From positions 1-7,248 of the forward strand of contig JABDPP010000234.1 of the NCBI GenBank assembly GCA_013042765.1: 7,248 bases of DNA, written 5' to 3'. The notes below the pieces were generated by a model. That model was given only the letters and a program-made list of their open reading frames with translations, made no database searches and was not told the origin of the DNA. The stretch is from Litoreibacter sp. Lineage in GTDB: Bacteria > Pseudomonadota > Alphaproteobacteria > Rhodobacterales > Rhodobacteraceae. Positions 1 through 6,444 of the stretch are shown piece by piece. Each line of letters opens with the position of its first letter. Positions within the stretch are counted from its first letter, which is position 1. The translations under genes and the position numbers were made by a program.

Positions 1-597
1 ACGCAGGTCAGAGAAGCCCTGAACACGGGCGGCGTCGACGTACTGTTCTTCTTTCAGCGTCAGGACCATCGAACGCGCGATCCGGGCAAAGTCATCAAGG
101 AAAGCCAACGAGATGGCTACGATCACGTTGAGCAACCCTGTGCCGAAAACCGCTACAAGATAAACCGCGATGATGAAATTCGGGAACGCCCACTGCAGGT
201 CGATATAGCGCATGATGATCATGTCGATCCATCCGCCGTAATAGCCTGCCAGAACCCCCAGCAACACGCCGAAGAACAGCGAAATTGCGACGGTCGAGAC
301 CCCAACAAAGAGCGAGATCTGCGTGCCGTAGAGAATACGCGAGAACAGGTCGCGCCCCAGATCGTCAGTGCCGAGGAAGTGGTCCCAGGTCGGGCTGCCC
401 ATCATGTCGAGCGTCATCTCGTTCGGATCATAAGGCGCAATCCAAGGCGCCAGCACGGCGCCCAAGGTGAACAGCACCAGCACGGCAATGCCGAATTGCG
501 ACTTGCGGTCCTTGGAGAACACCGCACGGAACCGAGATTTCTTCGCAGAGATCTGCGGGGTGTCAGCCACGGCCGGGTCGAGGGTCGAATCTGTCAT
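1..597 (-). CDS. DppC-type peptide ABC transporter permease (partial, C-terminus beyond window)
   Basis: One of the two inner-membrane permease subunits of a peptide-type ABC importer; it would pair with the DppB-type subunit to form the translocation channel. I read 199 codons without a stop to the window edge; the family is usually about 280-300 residues, so roughly the last third is missing. Visible features are a polar cytoplasmic N-terminus (1-33), a first membrane segment at about 35-55 ending in APWIAPYDP (the OppC_N pattern), the family-typical LGTDDLGRDLFSR at 75-87, further hydrophobic segments at about 95-120 and 140-165, and the beginning of the EAA loop (YVDAARVQG, 186-194) that contacts the ATPases. 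The ATG shares one base with the TGA of the upstream permease (TGATG). An in-frame GTG directly before it is an alternative start. I see no Shine-Dalgarno site, so translation is probably coupled to the gene upstream. The substrate cannot be told from this subunit. Confidence 0.95.
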   Translation of the reverse strand, partial: MTDSTLDPAVADTPQISAKKSRFRAVFSKDRKSQFGIAVLVLFTLGAVLAPWIAPYDPNEMTLDMMGSPTWDHFLGTDDLGRDLFSRILYGTQISLFVGVSTVAISLFFGVLLGVLAGYYGGWIDMIIMRYIDLQWAFPNFIIAVYLVAVFGTGLLNVIVAISLAFLDDFARIARSMVLTLKEEQYVDAARVQGFSDLR

Positions 598-1544
598 CAC
601 GAATACCGAATGCGGGGGTCGATCACCGCGTAGAGCAGGTCAACCAGAAGGTTGGAGAGAACGAAGAAGGCAGACACCACGAGCACTGCGCCCTGTACGA
701 CCGGGTAATCGCGGTTCTGAATGCCCTGGATCAACACTCGACCGAGCCCTTTGATGGCGAAGACATTCTCAACCACCACAGCGCCCGATATGAGGAGCGC
801 AAAGGCGATGCCGATGACCGTGATCACCGGGATCAGGGCGTTTGGAAACGCATGGCGAAGTAGCAGTATCCGTGTGGGCAGACCCTTTGAGGCCGCCGTG
901 CGCATGTAATCGGCCTGCAGCACTTCGAGCATCGACGAACGGATCATGCGCGCAATGATCGCCGAAAAGCCAGTGCCGATGGCGATTGCGGGTAATATGA
1001 GATGAGACAGCCAGGGTATGACCCCAGCGGATAGCGGCTGATAGCCAATGGCGGGCAACCATTGCAGGTTGGCTGCGAATACGATGATCAGCAGGATCGC
1101 CAGCCAGAAATCCGGCATCGACAAGCCTACGAAAGCGAAGAATGAAACGGTGGTATCGGCAGCGGTATTCTTGCGCGTGGCCGAGATAATACCGGCGGGT
1201 ACCGCAATGAGCAGCGCGATAATGAAGGACAGGAAGGCCAACGACATCGTGCGCGGCAGGGCTTCCAGAAGGATTTTGGTCACCGGCTGGTTGGATCCGT
1301 AGATCGAGGCGCCAAGATCGCCCTGAAGCATGTTGCCGAACCAGCGCCCGAACTGAATTGGCAGCGGTTGATCAAGACCAAGCTTGCGGGTGATCGCCTC
1401 ACGCGCCTCTTCGCTGCCAGCATCCGCCAGCATCGCGGCGATCGGATCGCCGGGAACGAGACGCAGCATGAAAAAGACCAGCGTGGCAACGGCCAGCATG
1501 ACCAGAACCGCGCCGATCAGACGCCTGAGAATATATGCAATCAT
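597..1544 (-). CDS. DppB-type peptide ABC transporter permease
   Basis: Inner-membrane permease of a PepT-class (dipeptide/oligopeptide/nickel) importer, 315 residues, a normal length for the family. The N-terminus is the standard first membrane helix (about 9-29) followed by the conserved LRLVPGDP at 27-34. An extracytoplasmic region follows, then helices at about 100-122, 132-158, 178-200, 237-262 and 284-308. The EAA loop, where the permease docks on the ATPase, is clear: ADYMRTAASKG (211-221) followed by HAFPN (231-235). It ends in the common IDPRIRYS tail. The gene lies 45 bp behind the binding-protein gene, and its stop overlaps the start of the DppC-type permease. No ordinary Shine-Dalgarno site precedes the ATG. 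The only GGAGG-like sequence lies about 27 nt upstream, inside the 5' arm of a strong hairpin. Confidence 0.97.
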   Translation of the reverse strand: MIAYILRRLIGAVLVMLAVATLVFFMLRLVPGDPIAAMLADAGSEEAREAITRKLGLDQPLPIQFGRWFGNMLQGDLGASIYGSNQPVTKILLEALPRTMSLAFLSFIIALLIAVPAGIISATRKNTAADTTVSFFAFVGLSMPDFWLAILLIIVFAANLQWLPAIGYQPLSAGVIPWLSHLILPAIAIGTGFSAIIARMIRSSMLEVLQADYMRTAASKGLPTRILLLRHAFPNALIPVITVIGIAFALLISGAVVVENVFAIKGLGRVLIQGIQNRDYPVVQGAVLVVSAFFVLSNLLVDLLYAVIDPRIRYS

Positions 1545-1551
1545 CTGATGC

Positions 1552-1577
1552 CGGAGGGACCCTGCCGGGCCCCTCCG
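1552..1577 (-). promoter_or_regulatory. Intercistronic RNA hairpin between binding protein and DppB-type permease
   Basis: In the transcript (minus strand) the arms at 1577-1567 and 1562-1552 pair over 11 bp: CGGAGGGGCCC with GGGUCCCUCCG, one of the pairs being G-U, closed by a GGCA tetraloop. It begins 12 nt after the TAA of the binding-protein gene and ends 7 nt before the ATG of the permease. No U-tract follows, so it does not look like a standard intrinsic terminator. Hairpins in this position are known in binding-protein-dependent transporter operons to protect the upstream message and give excess binding protein over membrane subunits; that role here is inference. The 5' arm also contains the only GGAGG near the permease start, so folding would hide it. 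Confidence 0.7.
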
Positions 1578-1589
1578 CCTTTCATGTCT

Positions 1590-3362
1590 TTAGGCCAGCG
1601 AGATGCGGTCCAACTCGTGCAGACCCGGGATCCGCGCATCTTCAGGCACGATCACGGACTTGTTATGCACGAGGATGTCCACCGGATGGTAGAGGAAGCC
1701 GCACGCCACCTTGTTGGAGGTGATCGCATTGGCCTTCTGCACCAGCTCGCGACGCTCTTCGGGTTTCGCGGTCACCGACTGCGCGTCGATAGCCGCATCC
1801 GACTCTGCTTCGGAGAAGAAGCCGAACGGGTGCACCGACTGGTCGCGGTCGCGGCCGTTGAACTTCGAGGAGGTCTGCATCCAGTCCACCAGACCGTCAT
1901 CGGGATCGTAGTCACCGCCCGATCCGCCGAGGCGCAGGTCAAAGTCCATCTTGTTGAACTCTTCGATGCCCACAGAGAAGTCCTTCGGATCCACGGTTAC
2001 CGTGATGCCCAGAACCTGCTTGAAGATGTTGGCAACCACCAGACCATCACGACGCGTGTTCGGCGTGGTCTGAAGCTTGAGCTCCGGGAAGCCTTCGCCA
2101 TTCGGATAACCGGCATCAGCCATCAACTGCTTGGCGCCTTCCGGATCGAACGCCTGCTCGGAGCTCCCGGCGAGCGTGTCGTCGAAGTAGAAACCCATGG
2201 CTGGGTTGATCGTACCATGCGCCGGGACACCATTGCCGAAGCGGCCCTGCTGGATGAAGAGGTCGCGGTCAAGCGCCTTGGCGAGTGCCAAACGGACCAT
2301 GAAGCCCTTCTCCTTCTTCAGCTCTTCAAGCGGCTTGTCGAAGTTGTCCACGCGCATGAAGTCGCGCCACGGGTTGATCCAGATCGACTGGAAACCGGGT
2401 CCGGGCTTCACGTCGACGGACAGATCCGGGTTCTGCTTGAAGCGGTCGACCAGCTGTGCGGGAACCGGGTTGCCACCCACATACTGGATGTCGCCTGCTT
2501 CGAGCGCGGCTGCCAGCGGCTCCGCACCGTCGACCGGCGTGATGGTGATCTTGTCGAGCTTCGGGCGCTCTGGATCGTAGTAATCCGCGAATTTCTCGAG
2601 GACGACCGACTGGCCCTGCTGGTGCGAGGTGATCTTGTAGGGACCGGTGCCAACAGGTGTCAGACCGTATTGTGCGGTTCCCAGCGCCTCGAGACCGCCG
2701 CGTGAGACGATCGTCATTGCGCGACCGGACGCGCGCTCCAGCGCCTTCGTCAGGAATGACGCCTGCGGCTTCTTCAGCGTGAACTTGACCTCGAGATCGT
2801 TGAGCTTCTCAAGCTGTGCCACGTTGGCAATCACACGGCTGTGGATCGAGGTCTCAGGGTTGCTCGAGCGCTCGAAGGTGAACAGCACGTCATCTGCGGT
2901 GAACGCATCGCCGTTGTGGAAGGTCACGCCTTCACGCAGCTTGATGGTGTAGTTCAGACCATCAGCCGATACTTCCCAGTTTTCAGCGAGGTCACCCTGC
3001 GCCACGAGCGTGTTGTCGATATGCATAAGGCCGGACATCACGTTCGAGGCAATCTGGAACTGCAGCACCTGGTTGATCTGCGCGGGATCGAGCGTGACGA
3101 TCTCGCCGACACCGGACCATGCGCATTTCAGCTCGCCGCCGCCGTGGCCACCGGCAAATGCCGCTGTTGGGCGCAGACCGGGCAGCACCTGGGCAACCGT
3201 CAGCGCGCCGCCAGCTGCCAGAAGGCGCAACGTCGCGCGACGGCTGATCTTGTTGCCGCGGAGTTCATCTTTACTGAGGCCAAAAAGAGGATCGCGCGGA
3301 TCGAAGTCGTGCGCCTCCCGCAGTTCCGCCTCGGCGCGTTTCATCAGGTCTTTATCATCCAT
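1590..3362 (-). CDS. Periplasmic peptide-binding protein (SBP_bac_5 / DppA-OppA class), probable Tat substrate
   Basis: Solute-binding subunit that captures the substrate in the periplasm and delivers it to the permeases. It has 590 residues, longer than the usual 500-540, mostly because of the N-terminus. That region is a charged n-region of about 39 residues, a twin-arginine motif SRRATLR (40-46), a hydrophobic stretch LLAAGGALTVAQVLPG, and an AFA cleavage site near residue 70, leaving about 520 mature residues. There is no lipobox. The SBP_bac_5 family signature is clear: WEVSADGLNYTIKLREGVTFHNGD (129-152) split by the usual aromatic and glycine positions, then FTADDVLFTFER (154-165). The chosen ATG has AAGGAG six bases upstream, which supports this start over the methionine at residue 7. 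The gene lies 24 bp after the DppF-type ATPase. Peptide is the default substrate guess; this family also binds nickel, glutathione and sugars. Confidence 0.95.
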   Translation of the reverse strand: MDDKDLMKRAEAELREAHDFDPRDPLFGLSKDELRGNKISRRATLRLLAAGGALTVAQVLPGLRPTAAFAGGHGGGELKCAWSGVGEIVTLDPAQINQVLQFQIASNVMSGLMHIDNTLVAQGDLAENWEVSADGLNYTIKLREGVTFHNGDAFTADDVLFTFERSSNPETSIHSRVIANVAQLEKLNDLEVKFTLKKPQASFLTKALERASGRAMTIVSRGGLEALGTAQYGLTPVGTGPYKITSHQQGQSVVLEKFADYYDPERPKLDKITITPVDGAEPLAAALEAGDIQYVGGNPVPAQLVDRFKQNPDLSVDVKPGPGFQSIWINPWRDFMRVDNFDKPLEELKKEKGFMVRLALAKALDRDLFIQQGRFGNGVPAHGTINPAMGFYFDDTLAGSSEQAFDPEGAKQLMADAGYPNGEGFPELKLQTTPNTRRDGLVVANIFKQVLGITVTVDPKDFSVGIEEFNKMDFDLRLGGSGGDYDPDDGLVDWMQTSSKFNGRDRDQSVHPFGFFSEAESDAAIDAQSVTAKPEERRELVQKANAITSNKVACGFLYHPVDILVHNKSVIVPEDARIPGLHELDRISLA

Positions 3363-3368
3363 GATACT

Positions 3369-3374
3369 CTCCTT
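3369..3374 (-). promoter_or_regulatory. Ribosome binding site of the binding-protein gene
   Basis: AAGGAG on the minus strand, six bases before the ATG at 3362. It is the best Shine-Dalgarno match in the transporter operon and fixes the start of the binding protein, including its long Tat n-region. The ATPase and permease genes that start by overlap lack an equal site. Confidence 0.8.
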
Positions 3375-3386
3375 CGTTGGATCTCT

Positions 3387-4382
3387 TTATGTTGTCTTTT
3401 CGCTCACGGGCCGCTCGCTGACCGCGAGACAGGCTGCGACATGATCCGGGCCGACCGTCACGGCCTCCGGAATTTCGGTCCGACATTGCGCGGTCGCAAT
3501 CGGGCAACGGGTATGGAAGACGCACCCCGACGGCGGATCGAGCGGGCTCGGGATCTCGCCGGCCAGCGCCGTCGTCGCCCGTTCGGCCTCCGACAGGGGA
3601 TCGGGGTTCGGCACCGCGTCGATCAGGGCACGGGTATAGGGATGCTCGGGATTGTCGAACAGTTCTTCAGAACCCGCCATTTCCATGACCCGGCCAAGAT
3701 ACATCACCGCCACACGGTCGCAAAGGTGACGCACCACGGACAGGTCGTGGCCAATGAACAGGAAGGTCAGGCCAAAGCGCTTCCGCAGATCGGTCAGCAG
3801 GTTGATAATCTGCGCCTGGATCGACACATCAAGCGCCGAGACGGCCTCGTCACAGACGATCAGATCAGGCTCCAGTGCGAGCGCGCGCGCAATTCCGACC
3901 CGCTGCCTTTGGCCGCCCGACATCTGGTGCGGGTAGAGATCAGCAAATCGCGGAGCCAGACCGCAAATTTGCAGCAGTTCCGCCACCCGAGCCGAAACGT
4001 CGCCCTCGTATCGGTGGACCCGCAGAACCTCCGACAGGATGCCGCCAGCCGTCATGCGCGGGTTCAGGGAGGAAAACGGGTCCTGAAAGATCGCCGCCAC
4101 GCGCTTGCGGTAAGGCAAAAGCGATTTCCCCGACATGCCGGTGATGTTCTGGCCGTCAAACCAGATTTCGCCCTCGGTTGGATCAACGAGGCGCAGCACC
4201 GTACGTGCCAGCGTGGTCTTGCCACATCCGGATTCGCCCACCAGCCCGAAAGCTTCTCCCTGATTAAGGGTCAGAGTGACTTTCTCGACCGCTTTGACGG
4301 CGGCCACCTCGCGCTGCATCAACCCCTTATGAACCGGAAAGTGAACCGAGACATTCTCAATGCGGAGAAGTGGGGCGGACAT
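3387..4382 (-). CDS. DppF-type peptide ABC transporter ATP-binding protein
   Basis: Second cytoplasmic ATPase of the importer, 331 residues; it should form a heterodimer with the DppD-type ATPase and drive transport. Visible motifs: Walker A GESGCGKT (49-56), Q-loop Q100 in [13 protein letters not shown] signature MSGGQRQR (154-161), Walker B LIVCDE (174-179) with catalytic E179, D-loop SALD (182-185) and switch histidine H212. The C-terminal oligopeptide-transport domain (PEHPYTRAL at 245-253) carries C287, C293, C300 and C318 in the spacing typical of this class; some solved family members hold an iron-sulfur cluster there. I start it at 4382 ([10 protein letters not shown]), not at an in-frame ATG 42 bases upstream, because 4382 forms a TGATG overlap with the preceding ATPase and gives a family-typical N-terminus. 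GTG just before the ATG is possible too. Confidence 0.96.
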   Translation of the reverse strand: MSAPLLRIENVSVHFPVHKGLMQREVAAVKAVEKVTLTLNQGEAFGLVGESGCGKTTLARTVLRLVDPTEGEIWFDGQNITGMSGKSLLPYRKRVAAIFQDPFSSLNPRMTAGGILSEVLRVHRYEGDVSARVAELLQICGLAPRFADLYPHQMSGGQRQRVGIARALALEPDLIVCDEAVSALDVSIQAQIINLLTDLRKRFGLTFLFIGHDLSVVRHLCDRVAVMYLGRVMEMAGSEELFDNPEHPYTRALIDAVPNPDPLSEAERATTALAGEIPSPLDPPSGCVFHTRCPIATAQCRTEIPEAVTVGPDHVAACLAVSERPVSEKTT

Positions 4383-5353
4383 CACGAAGCGTCTTTCTGC
4401 TGGGTATCGAGCGGGAAGTGGCAAGCCACAGACCCATCAAAATCGGGCGCGGTCTGGCGGCAGATCGGCCCTGCATAATCACAGCGCGGATGGAACCGGC
4501 AGCCCGTAATGCTCATGAAGGGATCGGCCGGGCTACCCTTGATCGGCGCCAGCGGCACGCTCCGGTCCTGATCGAGCCGCGGCACGGATTGCAGCAGGCC
4601 TTCGCTGTAGGGGTGCCGCGGATTGTGATAAATCTCCGCCGCGGGCCCGCTCTCCACGATCCGGCCGCTATACATCACGTTCACGCGCTGCGCATAGCGC
4701 GCCACGATCCCGAGGTTGTGGGTAATCAGCACCAATGCCGTGCCATGCTCTCGGCAAAGCCGCGCCATCAGATCGAGGATTTGCGCCTGAATGGTTACAT
4801 CGAGCGCTGTGGTAGGTTCGTCGGCAATGATCAGCTTGGGCTCGGCCGCGAGGGCTATTGCAATCATCACCCTCTGGCGCATACCGCCCGAGAAATGGTG
4901 CGGATACTGCTTAAGACGGCGCTCGGCGTCGGCCACGCCCACCTCTTTGAGAAGTTCGATCGCCCGCTCCCGCGCCGCGGCGCGTGACAATCCAAGATTC
5001 TCTTCAATGCTTTCGATGATTTGCGCACCGATGGTCAGAACCGGGTTCAGCGAGGTCATCGGCTCCTGAAAAACCATTGCCATGTCACGACCGCGCCGGC
5101 GGCGCATCTCTTCATCGGACAGATCAAGGAGGTTCTCGCCTTCCATGACGATCTCGCCCGATGTCACCACAAGCTCTTTGGCCAGGAGCCCCATCACTGC
5201 GAGCGAAGAAAGCGATTTGCCGGATCCGGATTCGCCGACAAGGGCGAGCGTCTCACCCGGTTCGATCTGATAACTGACGCCCTGAACAAGCGTCGTGTCT
5301 TCTCCGTCAGCGCGAAGCGCGATCGTCAGATCCCGAACTTCCAAAAGTGCCAA
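4382..5353 (-). CDS. DppD-type peptide ABC transporter ATP-binding protein, TTG start
   Basis: First gene of the transporter operon; cytoplasmic ATPase of 323 residues. Motifs: Walker A GESGSGKS (40-47), Q-loop Q96 in FQEPMTSLNP, signature FSGGMRQR (154-161), Walker B LIIADE (174-179) with E179, D-loop TALD (182-185) and H-loop H212. The C-terminal oligopeptide-transport domain has HPYSEGLLQS (247-256) and four spaced cysteines, C285, C291, C298 and C311, as in its partner. The start is TTG: an in-frame TGA lies only two codons upstream (5359-5357), so no ATG or GTG can extend it, and the protein then begins MALLEVRDLT, which matches the family. GGGATGG, 7 bases upstream, is a weak ribosome site. 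An out-of-frame ATG lies 7 bases ahead of the TTG. Confidence 0.95.
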   Translation of the reverse strand: MALLEVRDLTIALRADGEDTTLVQGVSYQIEPGETLALVGESGSGKSLSSLAVMGLLAKELVVTSGEIVMEGENLLDLSDEEMRRRRGRDMAMVFQEPMTSLNPVLTIGAQIIESIEENLGLSRAAARERAIELLKEVGVADAERRLKQYPHHFSGGMRQRVMIAIALAAEPKLIIADEPTTALDVTIQAQILDLMARLCREHGTALVLITHNLGIVARYAQRVNVMYSGRIVESGPAAEIYHNPRHPYSEGLLQSVPRLDQDRSVPLAPIKGSPADPFMSITGCRFHPRCDYAGPICRQTAPDFDGSVACHFPLDTQQKDAS

Positions 5354-5370
5354 AGTTCATCCATCCCAAG

Positions 5371-5397
5371 TTGCGAACCGGTCGGCACGCCTTAACG
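5371..5397 (-). repeat. Direct repeat copy 1 (TTGCGA-N13-CCTTAACG)
   Basis: Plus-strand TTGCGA at 5371-5376 and CCTTAACG at 5390-5397. The same two blocks recur in the same order 41-42 bases further on. The unit lies 18-44 bases before the TTG of the DppD-type ATPase, so it is in the leader or just downstream of the transporter promoter. It could be half of a tandem regulator site. A small dyad, GTCGC-CTTC-GCGAC (5397-5410), lies between the two copies. Confidence 0.4.
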
Positions 5398-5411
5398 TCG
5401 CCTTCGCGACT

Positions 5412-5440
5412 TTGCGAGGCCACGCTGGTGACCTTTAACG
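5412..5440 (-). repeat. Direct repeat copy 2 (TTGCGA-N14-CCTTTAACG)
   Basis: Plus-strand TTGCGA at 5412-5417 and CCTTTAACG at 5432-5440; relative to copy 1 the spacer is one base longer and one T is inserted in the second block. The spacer sequences are not alike, so the conserved part is two short blocks, as expected for a protein-binding site and not for a recent duplication. The offset of 41-42 bases is about four helical turns. Confidence 0.4.
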
Positions 5441-5566
5441 CCTCAGCAACCGATTGTCCAAAAATTAGCCTGATAAATTGGAACATCCATAAATTCGCTC
5501 AAATAACGTGCAGTACTTAAAGCCTGCGTGGGCTATACGAGCCGATGACTTGACGCCGGAAGCACC

Positions 5567-5616
5567 TTCTGGCGGTTCCCGGCAGACCATGATAGGTCGC
5601 CACCGCCGGGCCAGAA
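5567..5616 (+). promoter_or_regulatory. Imperfect hairpin just upstream of the DUF1028 gene
   Basis: In plus-strand RNA, UUCU (5567-5570) can pair with AGAA (5613-5616), GGCGGU (5571-5576) with ACCGCC (5602-5607), GGC (5581-5583) with GCC (5599-5601), and GACC (5585-5588) with GGUC (5595-5598). That gives about 17 pairs with small bulges around an AUGAUA loop. An alternative outer pairing, UUCUGGC with GCCAGAA, uses the same ends. The structure stops four bases before the Shine-Dalgarno site. It could be a leader element controlling translation or, if the promoter lies within it, a binding dyad; which of these is not decidable here. It matches no riboswitch class I know. Confidence 0.5.
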
Positions 5617-5620
5617 ATCG

Positions 5621-5626
5621 AGGGAG
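5621..5626 (+). promoter_or_regulatory. Ribosome binding site of the DUF1028 gene
   Basis: AGGGAG, eight bases before the ATG at 5635. It supports that start, and it lies immediately 3' of the leader hairpin. Confidence 0.75.
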
Positions 5627-5634
5627 AACCCCAA

Positions 5635-6384
5635 ATGACATATTCCATCGTCGCCCGCGACAGCGAGACCGGGCAAATCGGTATTGCCGTCGCGAGCCGT
5701 TTTTTTGCCTGCGGTTCTCTGGTGCCGCATCTGTCAGACACCGCTGCCATTGCCAGCCAGGCTTTCGTCAATCCGCTTTGGGGCATTGAAGGCCTGCCAC
5801 GGCTGATCGGCGGCGAAGCCGCACCGGATGTGATCGCCGATTTCATCGCGCGCGATGCCGGCCAGTCGATGCGGCAGGCGCATATGATCGGGCCCGATGG
5901 TCAGATCGCCCAACATACCGGCGCCGATTGCGTGCCTTGGGCAGGTCATGTTCAGGGCAAGGATGTCTCTGTGGCCGGCAACATGCTGGCCGGGCCGGAA
6001 GTGGTCTCTGAAACCCTGCGCGCCTATGAGGCAGCTTTGGACCAGCCCTTCGTTGAACGCCTCCTGATCGCGATGCAGGCGGGCGAGGATGCCAGCGGTG
6101 ACAAGCGTGGCCGCCAGGCAGCCGGGCTTTGCATTCACGACGGCCAGCCCTACCCGTCCCTCGATCTGCGTGTCGATGATCACTCCGATCCTTTGTCAGA
6201 GCTGCGCCGGCTTTATGCCGTCAGCGAGGAGCGCCTGAAGTTCTTCTCCATGGGTCTGGCGACGGTCGAGAACTTCTCCGGCATGACGGATCGCAGCCCG
6301 ATCGATGAGGCCATCTCCGCCGATGAGACCCGCCGAAAGGAAGGCAACATCAAATCGCAATCCCAAGCGGTGCCTCCGGTCTGA
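5635..6384 (+). CDS. DUF1028 family protein (putative Ntn-hydrolase-like)
   Basis: A 249-residue protein of the DUF1028 family (Pfam PF06267), whose reaction is not established. Family features seen: N-terminus MTYSIVARD, TGQIGIAVASRFFACGS (12-28), the AIASQAFVNPLWG block (38-50), MIGPDGQIAQHTG (84-96), a VSVAGNML segment (111-118), GDKRGRQAAGL (155-165) and the diagnostic LDLRVDDH (176-183). The last 20 or so residues are polar and probably disordered. There is no signal peptide or membrane segment, so it is cytoplasmic. As I recall, Pfam places the family in the Ntn-hydrolase clan; if so, T2 after removal of Met is a candidate nucleophile, which I infer and have not shown. The gene starts a rightward operon opposite a peptide importer and precedes a GGT-like gene, suggesting a role in processing imported amide or peptide compounds. 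Codons 22-24 include a run of seven T. Confidence 0.9.
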   Translation: MTYSIVARDSETGQIGIAVASRFFACGSLVPHLSDTAAIASQAFVNPLWGIEGLPRLIGGEAAPDVIADFIARDAGQSMRQAHMIGPDGQIAQHTGADCVPWAGHVQGKDVSVAGNMLAGPEVVSETLRAYEAALDQPFVERLLIAMQAGEDASGDKRGRQAAGLCIHDGQPYPSLDLRVDDHSDPLSELRRLYAVSEERLKFFSMGLATVENFSGMTDRSPIDEAISADETRRKEGNIKSQSQAVPPV

Positions 6385-6394
6385 GGACCGAGGC
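6372..6394 (+). promoter_or_regulatory. Hairpin across the DUF1028 stop codon
   Basis: GCCT (6372-6375), a bulged C, and CGGTC (6377-6381) pair with GACCG (6386-6390) and AGGC (6391-6394): nine pairs around the tetraloop TGAG, which contains the TGA stop codon. There is no T-run after it, so it is not a standard intrinsic terminator. It sits 50 bases before the start of the next gene and may protect the upstream message or tune expression of the two genes. Confidence 0.55.
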
Positions 6395-6444
6395 TGCGCA
6401 TTACCAGACACACACACTCACCTGACGACCAGAAAGACATCGAA

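Larger units (their letters stand above)
5361..5634. promoter_or_regulatory. Divergent intergenic region, probable promoters for both operons
   Basis: About 280 bases without a gene between the transporter operon (leftward) and the DUF1028 operon (rightward). The core near 5455-5520 is clearly richer in A and T than its surroundings and is the likely place for both promoters. I do not see a convincing sigma-70 -35/-10 pair on either strand: TTGGAA at 5478 with AAATAA at 5501 (plus strand) and TTGGAC with TTAAAG 17 bases on (minus strand, about 5459-5431) are only weak candidates. The left third holds the tandem repeat and the right end holds the leader hairpin, both listed separately. Confidence 0.5.

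Noticed and set aside
1552..1577. Intrinsic terminator after the binding-protein gene
   Set aside because: The hairpin is strong but has no U-tract, and the permease genes of the same transporter follow directly.
1368..2705. Open frame of 445 codons on the plus strand, antisense to the permease and binding-protein genes
   Set aside because: Its protein is rich in Arg, His and Val with no recognisable domain, it lies over two well-supported genes, and high-GC codon bias commonly leaves an antisense frame open.
4382..4424. Upstream in-frame start adding 14 residues to the DppF-type ATPase
   Set aside because: The added residues do not resemble the family N-terminus, and the downstream ATG forms the same TGATG overlap seen at the permease pair.
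2841..4478. Open frame of 545 codons on the plus strand, antisense to the binding protein and DppF-type ATPase
   Set aside because: It is a shadow: no domain, unusual composition, crosses the boundary of two clear minus-strand genes, and no ribosome site of note.
5550..5578. TTGACG as a -35 box for the DUF1028 operon
   Set aside because: The hexamer is good, but nothing like a -10 box lies 16-18 bases downstream; that stretch is GC-rich and part of the hairpin.
5734..6183. Minus-strand open frame of 149 codons inside the DUF1028 gene
   Set aside because: The plus-strand frame carries all DUF1028 family motifs; this is its antisense shadow.
6408..6417. Short AC dinucleotide run between the DUF1028 and GGT-like genes
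   Set aside because: Only five units; too short to call a meaningful microsatellite or phase-variable tract.
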